From: Pseudomonadota bacterium
Lineage (GTDB): Bacteria > Pseudomonadota > Alphaproteobacteria > Acetobacterales > Acetobacteraceae
Assembly: GCA_019351895.1 (NCBI GenBank)
Contig: JABBOH010000025.1
Coordinates: 1 to 64,000, forward strand
DNA length: 64,000 bases
Reading direction: 5' to 3'
Below are positions 44,297-52,805 of this stretch, in pieces. Each line of letters starts with the position of its first letter. Position 1 is the stretch's first letter. The notes beneath the pieces were generated by a model. The model saw only the letters and a list, made by a program, of their open reading frames with translations, made no database searches and had not been told where the DNA came from. The translations under genes and the position numbers were made by a program.

Positions 44297-45184
44297 CTAC
44301 ATCAGGATGCCGTTCTTGGCCTGCATCGGCGCCGGGACCGCATCCGCCCCGATCGCCTGCAGCAGGTCGATCTCGATCGTGCGGGTGATAGCGGCCATGG
44401 GCACGTCATGCGCGCGGTTCTCGAACGGGTCTTCGAGATCCCGCCCGACCTTGTCCAGCATCAGGAACATGAAGCCGATGAGCCCCGAGCCGAGCGGTGT
44501 CGCAAGCTCCAGATTGGCGACGACGCCGAGCGGCAGCAGCAGGCAGTAGCCGCGGATGAAGATGAGCGGCAGCAGGCTGTACTGGCGCGGCAGGGGCGTG
44601 TTCTTGATCCGCTCGAGCCCGCCCTGGGCGTCGATCAGCGCGGCGAGCGTGCGGTCGATGCCCGCCGCCGCGACGGTGTCCAGCAACCCCTCGCGGCGGG
44701 CCGTCGCCAGCCGCCGCGCGATCGCCATCTGGATCGCCGCCGGCACGTTCGTCGCGGCTCGGCATGCGGCGGCCGTCTCCTCCGGCAGGTAGCGCGCCAC
44801 CGCCTCGTCGCTCGGCAGGCGCAGCAGGTGGCAGCGCAGCGCCAGCACATAGGCGATCTGGTGGCGGATCAGGCTGCGGACCAGCTCCGGATCGTCCGCG
44901 AGGGTCAGCAGTCCGCGCGCGAAACTGCGGGAGTTGTTGAGGACGGCGCCCCACAGCGTCCGTGCTTCCCACCAGCGCCCGTAGGCCGCGTTGTTGCGCA
45001 GGGTGACGATGAGGGCGATCGCGCTGCCGAGCAGCGACAGCGGGATGTTCGGCACCGAGACGAGATGCCAGCCGAAGTAGCAGTAGGCGACCGTGACGGC
45101 GATGTCGTAGCCCACCAGCACGGCGAGCGCCGGCGCGCTGGACATGGCCATCTGGCCGAGGTGGAACCGCTTGTCGACGATCAT
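44297..45184 (-). CDS. Bestrophin-family (UPF0187) membrane channel
   Basis: A 295-residue protein matching prokaryotic bestrophins: VPNIPLSLLGSAIALIVTLRNNAAYGRWWEARTLWGAVLNNSRSFARG at residues about 42-90 is the signature, with RNNxAYxRWWEAR. LIFIRGYCLLLPLGV and PLGSGLIGFMFLMLDKVGRDLEDPF near the C-terminus fit too. These form pentameric anion or cation channels. ATG at 45184, 29 bases after the bamB stop, suggests co-transcription with bamB. Confidence 0.88.
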   Translation of the reverse strand: MIVDKRFHLGQMAMSSAPALAVLVGYDIAVTVAYCYFGWHLVSVPNIPLSLLGSAIALIVTLRNNAAYGRWWEARTLWGAVLNNSRSFARGLLTLADDPELVRSLIRHQIAYVLALRCHLLRLPSDEAVARYLPEETAAACRAATNVPAAIQMAIARRLATARREGLLDTVAAAGIDRTLAALIDAQGGLERIKNTPLPRQYSLLPLIFIRGYCLLLPLGVVANLELATPLGSGLIGFMFLMLDKVGRDLEDPFENRAHDVPMAAITRTIEIDLLQAIGADAVPAPMQAKNGILM

Positions 45185-45213
45185 CGCCCGGCGGTCCCGG
45201 AGGCGCGGCCGCT

Positions 45214-46575
45214 CTAGCCGAGCGCCAGCAGATCGCCGCTCGCGAGCGTCACCAGGACCTTGCCCTCGGCCGCGATCGGCGGCGCGGCGGCCGGCGAAGG
45301 CAGGTGGATCATGCCCGTGATCGCGCCCGTGATCGGGCTGACGGTCGCGAGCTGGCGGTTGTTGCTGACGAGCACGAGGCTGGAGCCGGCGATGGTCGGA
45401 CCCCACCAGTAGATCGGCTGGGTCAGCTTCTTCATGTTCTTGAAGGCCGGCAGCTGCCGCACCCATTTCACCTGCCCGCTGCCGATCGAGATCGCCGCGA
45501 GTTGCTGGTCGGCGCTGAGCTGGAAGACCCAGTCGCCCGCGACACACGCCGTCTGGTCGGTCGCGACATCCTTCTCCCACAGCCGCCTGCCGGTCGGCAG
45601 GTCGAGCGAGAGCACGATGCCGCCGAGGCTGCCGGCGAAGACACGTTCCTGAGCGATCACCGGCAGACCGACGATGGCCGACAGCTGGGAGAGGCCGGTG
45701 CCGGTCGCGCCGAGATTTTCCGTCCACAGCACCTCGCCGCTCTCGGTGTTGAGCGCGAGGAGATCGCCCGATCCGAAGCCCGCCACCACGATCTTGTCCG
45801 AGACGGCGGGCGCGGGCAGGCCGAGCACGCCCGTCTCCGGGTTGCGGGCCTGATGGCTCCAGATCGTCGTGCCGTTATGCAGGTCGAGCCCGACCAGGGA
45901 ACTGTCGATCAGGCTGACGAAGATATGGTTGCCGGAGATCGTGGGCCCGCTGCGCGCGGGAACGCTGAGCGGCTGACGCCACAGAATTTTGCCGGTCTTC
46001 GCGTCGAAGCAGATGATCTCACCGAGGCCCGTCGCGGCATAGACGTGACCGTCGGCATAGCTGATGCCGCCGCCGACGTTGATGCTGCGGGAGCCCTTTG
46101 GGCGGATCGACGCGTCCCAGTATTTGCGGCCGGTTTGGACGTCGAAGGCGCTGACGCGGCCGTTCGCGCTCATGCTGAACACGGAGCCGCCGGCCACGAT
46201 GGGCGGGCAGGGGATGCGGTAGCGATAGGCCGTGCCCTCGCCGATATCCGCGCTCCACAGCTTCGCGAGGCTGGGGCCCATGGCGGAGATGCCGGGATCA
46301 TGCGCGGCGTTGCCGCCCTGCTGCGGCCATTCGAGGTGCGGGACAGGGGCCGGAAGCGTCACCGCCTGAGTGAGCGCCGGGTCGACTGTCAACGCGCTTG
46401 TCGACGCCATCACGTCGATCCGCTTGCCGGGCAAGGGCGGCGTCTCGTCCCCGCCAATGAAGCCGCAGCCGGCGAGGGCAAGTGGCAGAGCGAGTGCCGC
46501 GCGCCGGGAGAGGTGCGGGCGGTCGCTCTGGGCCTGGTCGGTCGGACAGGCTGCGGCGGTCGTCATTCGTCTCAT
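45214..46575 (-). CDS. bamB: Outer membrane protein assembly factor BamB (PQQ-propeller lipoprotein)
   Basis: A 453-residue lipoprotein. The signal LSRRAALALPLALAGCGF contains a lipobox (LAGC). An eight-bladed PQQ-type propeller follows, with repeats such as AFDVQTGRKYWDA, CFDAKTGKILWRQ, ALNTESGEVLWTE and LDLPTGRRLWEK. The YfgM-like gene upstream is the usual BamB neighbour, which supports the assignment. BamB helps the BAM complex fold outer-membrane beta-barrels. ATG at 46575 or 46566. A GTPase gene der, often downstream in relatives, is absent here and a bestrophin stands in its place. Confidence 0.85.
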   Translation of the reverse strand: MRRMTTAAACPTDQAQSDRPHLSRRAALALPLALAGCGFIGGDETPPLPGKRIDVMASTSALTVDPALTQAVTLPAPVPHLEWPQQGGNAAHDPGISAMGPSLAKLWSADIGEGTAYRYRIPCPPIVAGGSVFSMSANGRVSAFDVQTGRKYWDASIRPKGSRSINVGGGISYADGHVYAATGLGEIICFDAKTGKILWRQPLSVPARSGPTISGNHIFVSLIDSSLVGLDLHNGTTIWSHQARNPETGVLGLPAPAVSDKIVVAGFGSGDLLALNTESGEVLWTENLGATGTGLSQLSAIVGLPVIAQERVFAGSLGGIVLSLDLPTGRRLWEKDVATDQTACVAGDWVFQLSADQQLAAISIGSGQVKWVRQLPAFKNMKKLTQPIYWWGPTIAGSSLVLVSNNRQLATVSPITGAITGMIHLPSPAAAPPIAAEGKVLVTLASGDLLALG

Positions 46576-46638
46576 CAGGGGGTGCCGATCATCTGGAGGC
46601 TTCGCGTGGGTTGGCCGGGCAAGCGGTGCCGCCCGGCA

Positions 46639-47361
46639 TCATTTTTCGCCGGTCCCGGTGGTGGCCCCGGTGGTGGCGGTGGCGGCGGCGGTGGCGGCGG
46701 CCGCCGGCGCGCCGAGCGCCTGGGCGAGACCGCCCGCCATGCGGCGCATGTTCTCGGGTGTCGAGACATCGTCGGCGACGGTCTGGAGGGTCTTCGCCGC
46801 TTCGGCCTGATGGCCGGTCCGCAGGTCGAGCAGCGCCAGGTATTGCAGCGCGACCGGCCGCCAGGGGTTGCCTTGGGCGGACAGCGTCTCGAGCCGCGCC
46901 TGGATCAGGGAGGGCTCCGCCGTGTCGATGACATGCGAGGCCCAGCCGAGCGTCGCCACCTGCCGCAGCACCGGGTTGAGGTGGTCGTTGTCCATCAGGC
47001 CGGTCCAGATTGCCGAGGCCTGCGCGAGCTTGCCCGCATCCGCGAGAAGGCTGGCCTGATTGAGGCGCGCGAGCGTCGCGTAGCCGCCGGGGGCGGTACG
47101 GGCGACGGCGGCGAAATCGCCGGCAAGGGCTTCCCGGCTGGCGGCGGAGCCACGCTGACCGGCCTTGTCGAGCACGGCGATGAAGGCGGTGGCGGCCTTG
47201 GCGTCCTCGCGGTTGCGTTGCCAGAGCCAGGCTTGCCAGCCGGCGACGCCGAGGACGATGAGAACGGCGAGGACCGCGAAGCCTATGGCATAGCGGCGGG
47301 CGAACCGGGCCATGCGTTCCGCCCGGAGATCCTCATCGACTTCGTCGAAAATATCGACCAC
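46639..47361 (-). CDS. YfgM-like single-pass membrane TPR protein
   Basis: A 240-residue protein starting at GTG 47361, with GGAGGGG 3 bases upstream. MVDIFDEVDEDLRAERMARFARRY precedes a TM helix at about residues 27-46. The periplasmic part is helical TPR-like (YATLARLNQASLLADAGKLAQA, ALQYLALLDLRTGHQAEAAK). It ends in an Ala/Thr-rich low-complexity stretch. In relatives it is an ancillary SecYEG/BamB-linked chaperone factor. ATG 47376 is an alternative start but lacks a Shine-Dalgarno. It lies 63 bases before bamB. Confidence 0.85.
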   Translation of the reverse strand: MVDIFDEVDEDLRAERMARFARRYAIGFAVLAVLIVLGVAGWQAWLWQRNREDAKAATAFIAVLDKAGQRGSAASREALAGDFAAVARTAPGGYATLARLNQASLLADAGKLAQASAIWTGLMDNDHLNPVLRQVATLGWASHVIDTAEPSLIQARLETLSAQGNPWRPVALQYLALLDLRTGHQAEAAKTLQTVADDVSTPENMRRMAGGLAQALGAPAAAATAAATATTGATTGTGEK

Positions 47362-47551
47362 GTTCCCCTCCGGCATCGACGTAAGGTTCGCGCCCAAGCA
47401 GTGGGAATCGGAGCAGGTTGCGGAGCAAGGATGCCCCGCGACCCCTCGGACGCAAACGGGGGCGGACCATAGCGGCGGCGTGAGGCGAGGGCAAACGACG
47501 GTCGAGTTCGGGCCGGGCCCATGCCGGGCGGCGCGGGAGCGGGAGAAAGAG

Positions 47552-48037
47552 ATGGCGGCCACTGTCTTCGAATTCGGACTGCGGACCCTGACGGGGGAGC
47601 CTTATCCGCTGGCGGCCCTCGCGGGGCGGCCCCTGATGATCGTCAACACCGCGTCCAAATGCGGCTTCACCCCGCAATACGCGGCCCTGCAGGCGATCTG
47701 GGCGAAATGGGGGAAGCAGGCGAACGGCCTCGTGGTGATCGGCGTGCCGAGCAACGATTTCGGCAACCAGGAGCCGGGCGAGGCCGAGGCCATCGGCGAG
47801 TTCTGCGAACGTAACTACGGCGTCACCTTCCCGATGATGGAGAAGGTGCATGTGAAGGGGCCGGACGCCGATCCGCTGTTCAAATGGCTCGGCCAGGAGG
47901 GCGGCTTCCTGTCGAAGCCCCGCTGGAATTTCTACAAATACCTGACGGGGCGGGACGGGCGGCTCGCGACCTGGTTTCCCTCGACGACCGCGCCCGACTC
48001 GGCCAAGGTCACGCGCGCGATCGAGGGGCAGCTGTAA
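47552..48037 (+). CDS. Glutathione peroxidase family thiol peroxidase
   Basis: A 161-residue GPx-fold protein. VNTASKCGFTPQYAAL holds the peroxidatic Cys, and the catalytic Trp-Asn segment is in place (KPRWNFYKYL). The second GPx motif reads GVPSNDFGNQEPG, where classical enzymes have the catalytic Gln in NQF; here the position is Asp, as in a common bacterial variant. It probably reduces organic hydroperoxides with thioredoxin or glutathione. ATG 47552 follows GGGAGAAAGAG. Confidence 0.93.
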   Translation: MAATVFEFGLRTLTGEPYPLAALAGRPLMIVNTASKCGFTPQYAALQAIWAKWGKQANGLVVIGVPSNDFGNQEPGEAEAIGEFCERNYGVTFPMMEKVHVKGPDADPLFKWLGQEGGFLSKPRWNFYKYLTGRDGRLATWFPSTTAPDSAKVTRAIEGQL

Positions 48038-48067
48038 GGCTGCCGCGCCGTCCCAGCCGGGCCTTCC

Positions 48068-49072
48068 TCATGCCGCCGCGAAGGCCTCGCGCAGCCGGGC
48101 GGCGGCGAATTCCTGGGCATCGACGGCGGCCTGAACGACGGCGGACAGGCCGAAGAACTCGTGCGTGACGCCCGGATAGATCGTATTCGTCACGACGTTT
48201 CCGGCATCGCGCATGCGCTTCGCCAGCTTCTCCCCGTCGCTTTCGAGCGGGTCGATCCCGGCATTGATGATCGTCGTCGGCGGCAACTCGCGCAGGTCGG
48301 CCGACAGCAGGTTGAGCATCGGGCTCTTCACGTCCCCCGCCTCGGCAAGCAGCTTGTCCATGAACCACGTCAGCATCGAGACGTTCAGGGGCTTGGCATT
48401 GGCGTTCTGCAGGTCCGAGGCCTGCATCAGATTGCTGCTGGCCAGGGGATAGACGAGGATTTGTGCCAAGGGTGCCGGCAGGTCACCGTCGCGCGCGTCG
48501 ATCGCGACATTGGCCGCGAGGTTGCCGCCGGCGCTCTCGCCCATGATCGCGATCCGCGCCGGGTCGCCGCCCAGGCTCGCCGCCGCTTCCGTGATCCAGC
48601 GGTAGGCCGCGAAGGCGTCGTCATGCGGCGCGGGGAACTTGTGCTCGGGCGCCATGGCGTAGTCCGCCGAGACAAAGATCGCGCGGGTGCGCGCGGCCAT
48701 GGCCCGGGGCGTCGCGTCATAGGTGTCGAGGTTCCCGATGACGAACCCGCCGCCGCGGAAATAGAGCACCAGGGGGAAGGGGCCGTCGCCTTCGGGCATG
48801 TAGATGCGTGCCGCCCTGTCGCCGGTCGAGGCCGCATAGGTCACGTCGCGGGTGGTCACGCCCGGCACCTCCGGCGAAAGCCCGTCGGCCTGGATGACGA
48901 GGCTGGCGGCATCCGCGACCGTGGGCTGGGCGCGCGCCTCCTCCACGGTGCAGCTTTCGATCGGCTTGCCGTCGAGGCCCTTCAGCGCCTCAATCACGCG
49001 GGCCATGTCGGGGTCGGCACGCGTCGTGGGGTCGAGCCCGATCGCGTCGCGAAGCGCCTGGATGATGTTCAT
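48068..49072 (-). CDS. HSL-family alpha/beta hydrolase (esterase/lipase)
   Basis: A 334-residue protein. The nucleophile motif GESAGGN (Ser180), Asp in GIDPLESDG and His in GVTHEFFG form the triad. The oxyanion-hole motif usually HGGGF reads RGGGF here (Arg106). APEHKFPAPHDDAFAAYRWI is the HSL family block. It hydrolyses short-chain esters. ATG at 49072. A hairpin at 49165-49199 separates it from the GST gene. Confidence 0.9.
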   Translation of the reverse strand: MNIIQALRDAIGLDPTTRADPDMARVIEALKGLDGKPIESCTVEEARAQPTVADAASLVIQADGLSPEVPGVTTRDVTYAASTGDRAARIYMPEGDGPFPLVLYFRGGGFVIGNLDTYDATPRAMAARTRAIFVSADYAMAPEHKFPAPHDDAFAAYRWITEAAASLGGDPARIAIMGESAGGNLAANVAIDARDGDLPAPLAQILVYPLASSNLMQASDLQNANAKPLNVSMLTWFMDKLLAEAGDVKSPMLNLLSADLRELPPTTIINAGIDPLESDGEKLAKRMRDAGNVVTNTIYPGVTHEFFGLSAVVQAAVDAQEFAAARLREAFAAA

Positions 49073-49164
49073 GGCCGGAGCCTTCTGCGGAAGCGGGTGC
49101 CGAAGGTCCGGCACGCGTCGGAGCACTCAGATCTCGGTGGTTGCGCGGCTTTCAAGCGGTGGGG

Positions 49165-49199
49165 TGGAGGCCTCACCGCATTATGCGGTGACGCCTCCA
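49165..49199. terminator. Long hairpin between the GST and esterase genes
   Basis: Arms TGGAGGC (49165-49171) with GCCTCCA (49193-49199), and TCACCGCA (49173-49180) with TGCGGTGA (49184-49191), pair with a single C-C mismatch around a 3-base loop. It lies 13 bases after the GST stop on the minus strand. No U-tract follows, so it could be a terminator, mRNA stabiliser or REP-like element. Confidence 0.45.
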
Positions 49200-49212
49200 T
49201 GAGCGGGCGGGC

Positions 49213-49845
49213 TCAGCCGAAGCTCGGCACCGTCGACTGATAGCTCGGCAGCGCCTGCACGGCGTCCCACCACGCGCGCACGCCCTCGACGTCGAGAACC
49301 TCGTCCGCGTCCGGCGTCAGCGAGGCGTAGAATACCGGCGGCGCGAGATAGAGGTCGGCGAGGCTCAGCTCGCCGGCAAGAAACTTGGACGAGCCCTTCG
49401 TCTTCATCGCGAAGGTCAACACCTGCACGGCGGTGTCGCGGGCGGCGGCGAGCTTGGCGTCGTCCTGGCCGCCGATGAAGTCCGGAAACAGATAGTAGCC
49501 GGCGACGCCGAGCAGCGCGCCGTAGCCGTAGCTGTCCGTGATGCCGATCATCATGTCCATGCGCGCGCGGTCCTCTGGCGAGGCCGGGATCAGCGAGGGA
49601 CCCGGAAGCTTGTCGTTGAGGTAGCGCGTGATGGCCGAGGTTTCGAGCAGGCGCAGGCCGTCGTAATCGACCACGGGCACCTTGCCGAAGGGGTGGCGCT
49701 CCAGATGCTCGGGCGCCTTCGGCTCGCCGGCGAGGACGTTCAGCGGCACCTGCTTGAAGTCGGTGACGCCCTTCTCGGCGAGCAGCATCTTGACGGTGCG
49801 GACATAGGTGGAGCCGTCGAAGCCCCAGAGCGTGATGTCGGGCAT
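49213..49845 (-). CDS. Glutathione S-transferase family protein
   Basis: A 210-residue two-domain GST. The N-terminal thioredoxin fold begins ITLWGFDGSTYVRTVKMLLAEKG and includes the cis-Pro segment GKVPVVDYDGLRLLETSAITRYL. The C-terminal helical domain has FLAGELSLADLYLAP, a hallmark. ATG at 49845. It conjugates or otherwise handles hydrophobic electrophiles with glutathione made by GshB. Class cannot be told. Confidence 0.92.
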   Translation of the reverse strand: MPDITLWGFDGSTYVRTVKMLLAEKGVTDFKQVPLNVLAGEPKAPEHLERHPFGKVPVVDYDGLRLLETSAITRYLNDKLPGPSLIPASPEDRARMDMMIGITDSYGYGALLGVAGYYLFPDFIGGQDDAKLAAARDTAVQVLTFAMKTKGSSKFLAGELSLADLYLAPPVFYASLTPDADEVLDVEGVRAWWDAVQALPSYQSTVPSFG

Positions 49846-49967
49846 GGTCGGTGTCCTTGTCGGTTTCTGTGCCGCCGGAGAGCGTGCGGCCGTGTGGCGC
49901 GATGGGAACAATACTGCGCTTTAGTTTGGCCTGCGGCTATCAGATCGTGGTGCAGCAGGGGCAAGGC

Positions 49968-51305
49968 ATGACACATCTTCTCCATCGCGGGCTTCGGGAC
50001 GTGCCGCCGCGGGCGGTTTCGGCTGCCGGGCTCATCGTCCGCACGGCGGACGGGCGGGACATCATCGACGCCTCGGGCGGGGCGGCGGTTTCCTGCCTGG
50101 GCCACGGCCATCCGCGCGTGATCGCGGCGATCCAGCGGCAGGCGGGCGACCTCGCCTTCGCCTATAGCGGCTTCTTCACATCCGAACCCGCGGAGGCTTT
50201 AGCCGACCTGCTGGTGGGGCATGCGCCCGGAGGCCTCACCCATGTCTTCCTCGTCTCGGGCGGGTCGGAGGCGGGCGAGGCCGCGATCAAGCTCGCGCGG
50301 CAGTATTTCGTTGAGATCGGGCAGCCGGGGCGCGAGCGCTTCATCGCCCGTCGCCAGAGCTACCACGGCAACACGCTCGGCGTCCTGGCAGCCGGCGGCA
50401 ACATGGCGCGCCGCGCGATCTATGCGCCGCTGCTGAGCGACGCCTTCAGCCACGTCTCGCCCGCCTTCGCCTATCGCCACCAGAGGCCGGAGGAGACGGA
50501 GACCGGGTTCGTCTCACGCCTCGCGGCGGAGCTGGAGGCCGAGTTCCAGCGCCTCGGGCCGGAGACGGTCGCGGCCTTCATCGCCGAGCCGGTGGTGGGC
50601 GCGACGCTGGGCGCGGCGACGGCCCCGGCGGGTTATTTCCAGGCGGTGCGGGAGGTTTGCGACCGACACGGCGCGCTGCTCATCCTGGACGAGGTGATGT
50701 GCGGCATGGGCCGCACCGGCACGCTGCATGCCTGGGAACAGGAGGGCGTCAGCCCCGACATCCAGATGGTCGCGAAGGGTCTCGGCGGCGGCTATCAGCC
50801 GATCGGCGCCATCCTGATCCATGGGCGGATCATCGCCGCTTTGGAGGCGGGCTCCGGCGCCTTCGCCCACGGGCACACCTATCTGGCCCATGCGACCGCC
50901 TGTGCCGCCGCCCTCGAAGTGCAGCGGGTGATCGCGGAGGAGGACCTGCTCGCCCGCGTGCGGGTGATGGGCGACCGCCTGCGGGACCGACTATCGGCGC
51001 GGTTCGGCCAGCATCCTCATGTGGGCGAGGTGCGCGGGCGCGGCCTCTTCCAGGCGATCGAGCTGGTGCGGGACCGTGACGGCAGGACGCCCTTCGAGCC
51101 TGCGCTGAAGCTCCACGCGCGGGTGCGGGAGGAGGCCTTCGCGGGCGGCATGGCCTGTTATCCGATGGGCGGCACGGTCGACGGGCGCTTCGGCGACCAC
51201 GTGCTGCTCGCGCCGCCCTATATCGCGAGCCCGCGGGAGATCGACCGGATCGTGGAAATTCTGGGCGACGCCGTGGACGCGGCGGTCGGTGCCATTAGAA
51301 TGTGA
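49968..51305 (+). CDS. Class III pyridoxal-phosphate aminotransferase
   Basis: A 445-residue PLP enzyme. The lysine is in MVAKGLGGGYQPIGA, the PLP Asp in LILDEVMCGMGRTGT and the substrate region YSGFFTSEPAEALADLL. GGSEAGEAAIKLARQY is the N-terminal PLP loop. ATG 49968 follows CAGCAGGGGCAAGG. It belongs to the omega-amino acid/ornithine-like group; the substrate is not clear. It converges with the dihydroorotase-like gene across 174 bases in which I see no gene. Confidence 0.93.
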   Translation: MTHLLHRGLRDVPPRAVSAAGLIVRTADGRDIIDASGGAAVSCLGHGHPRVIAAIQRQAGDLAFAYSGFFTSEPAEALADLLVGHAPGGLTHVFLVSGGSEAGEAAIKLARQYFVEIGQPGRERFIARRQSYHGNTLGVLAAGGNMARRAIYAPLLSDAFSHVSPAFAYRHQRPEETETGFVSRLAAELEAEFQRLGPETVAAFIAEPVVGATLGAATAPAGYFQAVREVCDRHGALLILDEVMCGMGRTGTLHAWEQEGVSPDIQMVAKGLGGGYQPIGAILIHGRIIAALEAGSGAFAHGHTYLAHATACAAALEVQRVIAEEDLLARVRVMGDRLRDRLSARFGQHPHVGEVRGRGLFQAIELVRDRDGRTPFEPALKLHARVREEAFAGGMACYPMGGTVDGRFGDHVLLAPPYIASPREIDRIVEILGDAVDAAVGAIRM

Positions 51306-51479
51306 ACTGCGACATTTGGTGCTGTGGTGCCTTCGTGCAGATATGGCGGTGGGCGATGAGCGCTTCGGCAAAGGAGCTTGCCAGCGTCAAGGTCGTCGGG
51401 GCCAACGGGACTTCATGCGTCTCCTGACGATCGCGCCGGATCATGACGAGACCTATGGCAGGAAACAGGAGATCCCGTC

Positions 51480-52805
51480 TTAGCCCGCGAAGCTCAGCAG
51501 CCGCCCGACCGGATCGCCGAGCACCTCGTCGTCGCGCATCACCGATTGCCCGCGGATGATGGTGGCCACCGGCCAGCCCGTGACCTCGACGCCCGCGAAG
51601 GGGCTCCAGCCACAGGGGCTCGCGATCCAGCTTTCCTCGATCCGCCGGCGCGCGCCCATGTCGACCAGCGTGAAGTCCGCGTCGTAGCCGCGCGCGATGC
51701 GGCCCTTGCCGCGCACGCCATAGACCCGCGCCGGACCCGCGCACATGAGGTCGGCGAGCCGCATGAGCGACAGCCGCCCGGCCGAGACATGATCCAGCAT
51801 CAGCGGCACGATGGTCTGCACGCCTGTCAGCCCGGCGGCGCAGAGCGGCCAGGGCTTTTCCTTGGCTGCGCGGGAATGCGGCGCGTGGTCCGAGCCGACG
51901 ACATCCACCATGCCGTCCCGCACCGCTGCCCAGGCGGCTTCCATGTGGCGCTTGTCGCGGATGGGCGGGTTCATCACCGCATAGGGGCCGAGCCGGTCAT
52001 AGGCGTCCGGCGCCCATTGGGTCAGGTGGTTCAGCAGCACCTCGACCGTCGCGATGTCGCGGTAGTCGTGCAGATAGTCCAGCTCCTCCGCCGTCGAGAC
52101 ATGCAGGATATGGGCGGGCCGCCCGGTCTTGCGGGCCAGCGCCATCAGCCGCCGGGTGCCGAGGAAGGCCGCCTCCACGTCCCGCCATTCGGCGTGGGTC
52201 GCGTAGGGCATCCCCTCATGGAACAGGTGCCGCCTCGCGCGGAGGCGATACTCATCCTCGCTGTGATAGGCGATGCGGCGGCGGCCGTGGCGCATCACCG
52301 CCTCCAGCGTCTCGTTGTCCTCGATCAGAAGGTCGCCCGTGCTGCTGCCCGCGAACACCTTCACCGCGCAGACCCCGTCCTCGAGTTCGAGCGCCGCGAG
52401 GTCCCCGATATTGCCGCGCGCGGCGCCGACATAGAGGCCGAGGTCGCACCACGCGCGCGTGGCGGCGTAGTCCTTCTTCGCCTGCAGCCGGCCCGCCGTG
52501 GTGATGGAGGGATTGCCGTTCGGCATGTCGAAAACCGCCGCGAGGCCGCCGAGCACGGCAGCGCGCGTGCCCGAGGGGATGCTCTCGACATCCGCCTGCG
52601 CCGCGTCGCGCAGATGGGTATGCGCGTCGATCAGCCCCGGCAGGACATGCAGCCCCCGTGCGTCGATGACCTCGGCCGCCTCGGCGGCGCCGTCCGGTGC
52701 CAGGGTCGCGATCAGGCCGAGGTTCACGCCGATATCCGCGCGCTCCAGGCCCCAGGGCAGCACGACGATGCCGTTGCGGATGATGAGGTCGTAGAACGGG
52801 GTCAT
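51480..52805 (-). CDS. Dihydroorotase-like amidohydrolase
   Basis: A 441-residue amidohydrolase. HVLPGLIDAHTHLRDAAQADVESI holds the first metal ligands. FDMPNGNPSITT, the carbamylated-Lys region CAVKVFAGSSTG, ILHVSTAEELDYL and VGSDHAPHSRAAKEKPW complete the dihydroorotase signature. It would catalyse ring closure of carbamoyl aspartate in pyrimidine synthesis, or act on a related cyclic amide. Its ATG at 52805 overlaps the GT9 stop (ATGA), an odd partner for a pyrimidine enzyme. Confidence 0.88.
   Translation of the reverse strand: MTPFYDLIIRNGIVVLPWGLERADIGVNLGLIATLAPDGAAEAAEVIDARGLHVLPGLIDAHTHLRDAAQADVESIPSGTRAAVLGGLAAVFDMPNGNPSITTAGRLQAKKDYAATRAWCDLGLYVGAARGNIGDLAALELEDGVCAVKVFAGSSTGDLLIEDNETLEAVMRHGRRRIAYHSEDEYRLRARRHLFHEGMPYATHAEWRDVEAAFLGTRRLMALARKTGRPAHILHVSTAEELDYLHDYRDIATVEVLLNHLTQWAPDAYDRLGPYAVMNPPIRDKRHMEAAWAAVRDGMVDVVGSDHAPHSRAAKEKPWPLCAAGLTGVQTIVPLMLDHVSAGRLSLMRLADLMCAGPARVYGVRGKGRIARGYDADFTLVDMGARRRIEESWIASPCGWSPFAGVEVTGWPVATIIRGQSVMRDDEVLGDPVGRLLSFAG

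Noticed and set aside
51306-51479. Antisense frame in the convergent gap after the aminotransferase
   Set aside because: It reads as run-on sequence with no motif and no Shine-Dalgarno.
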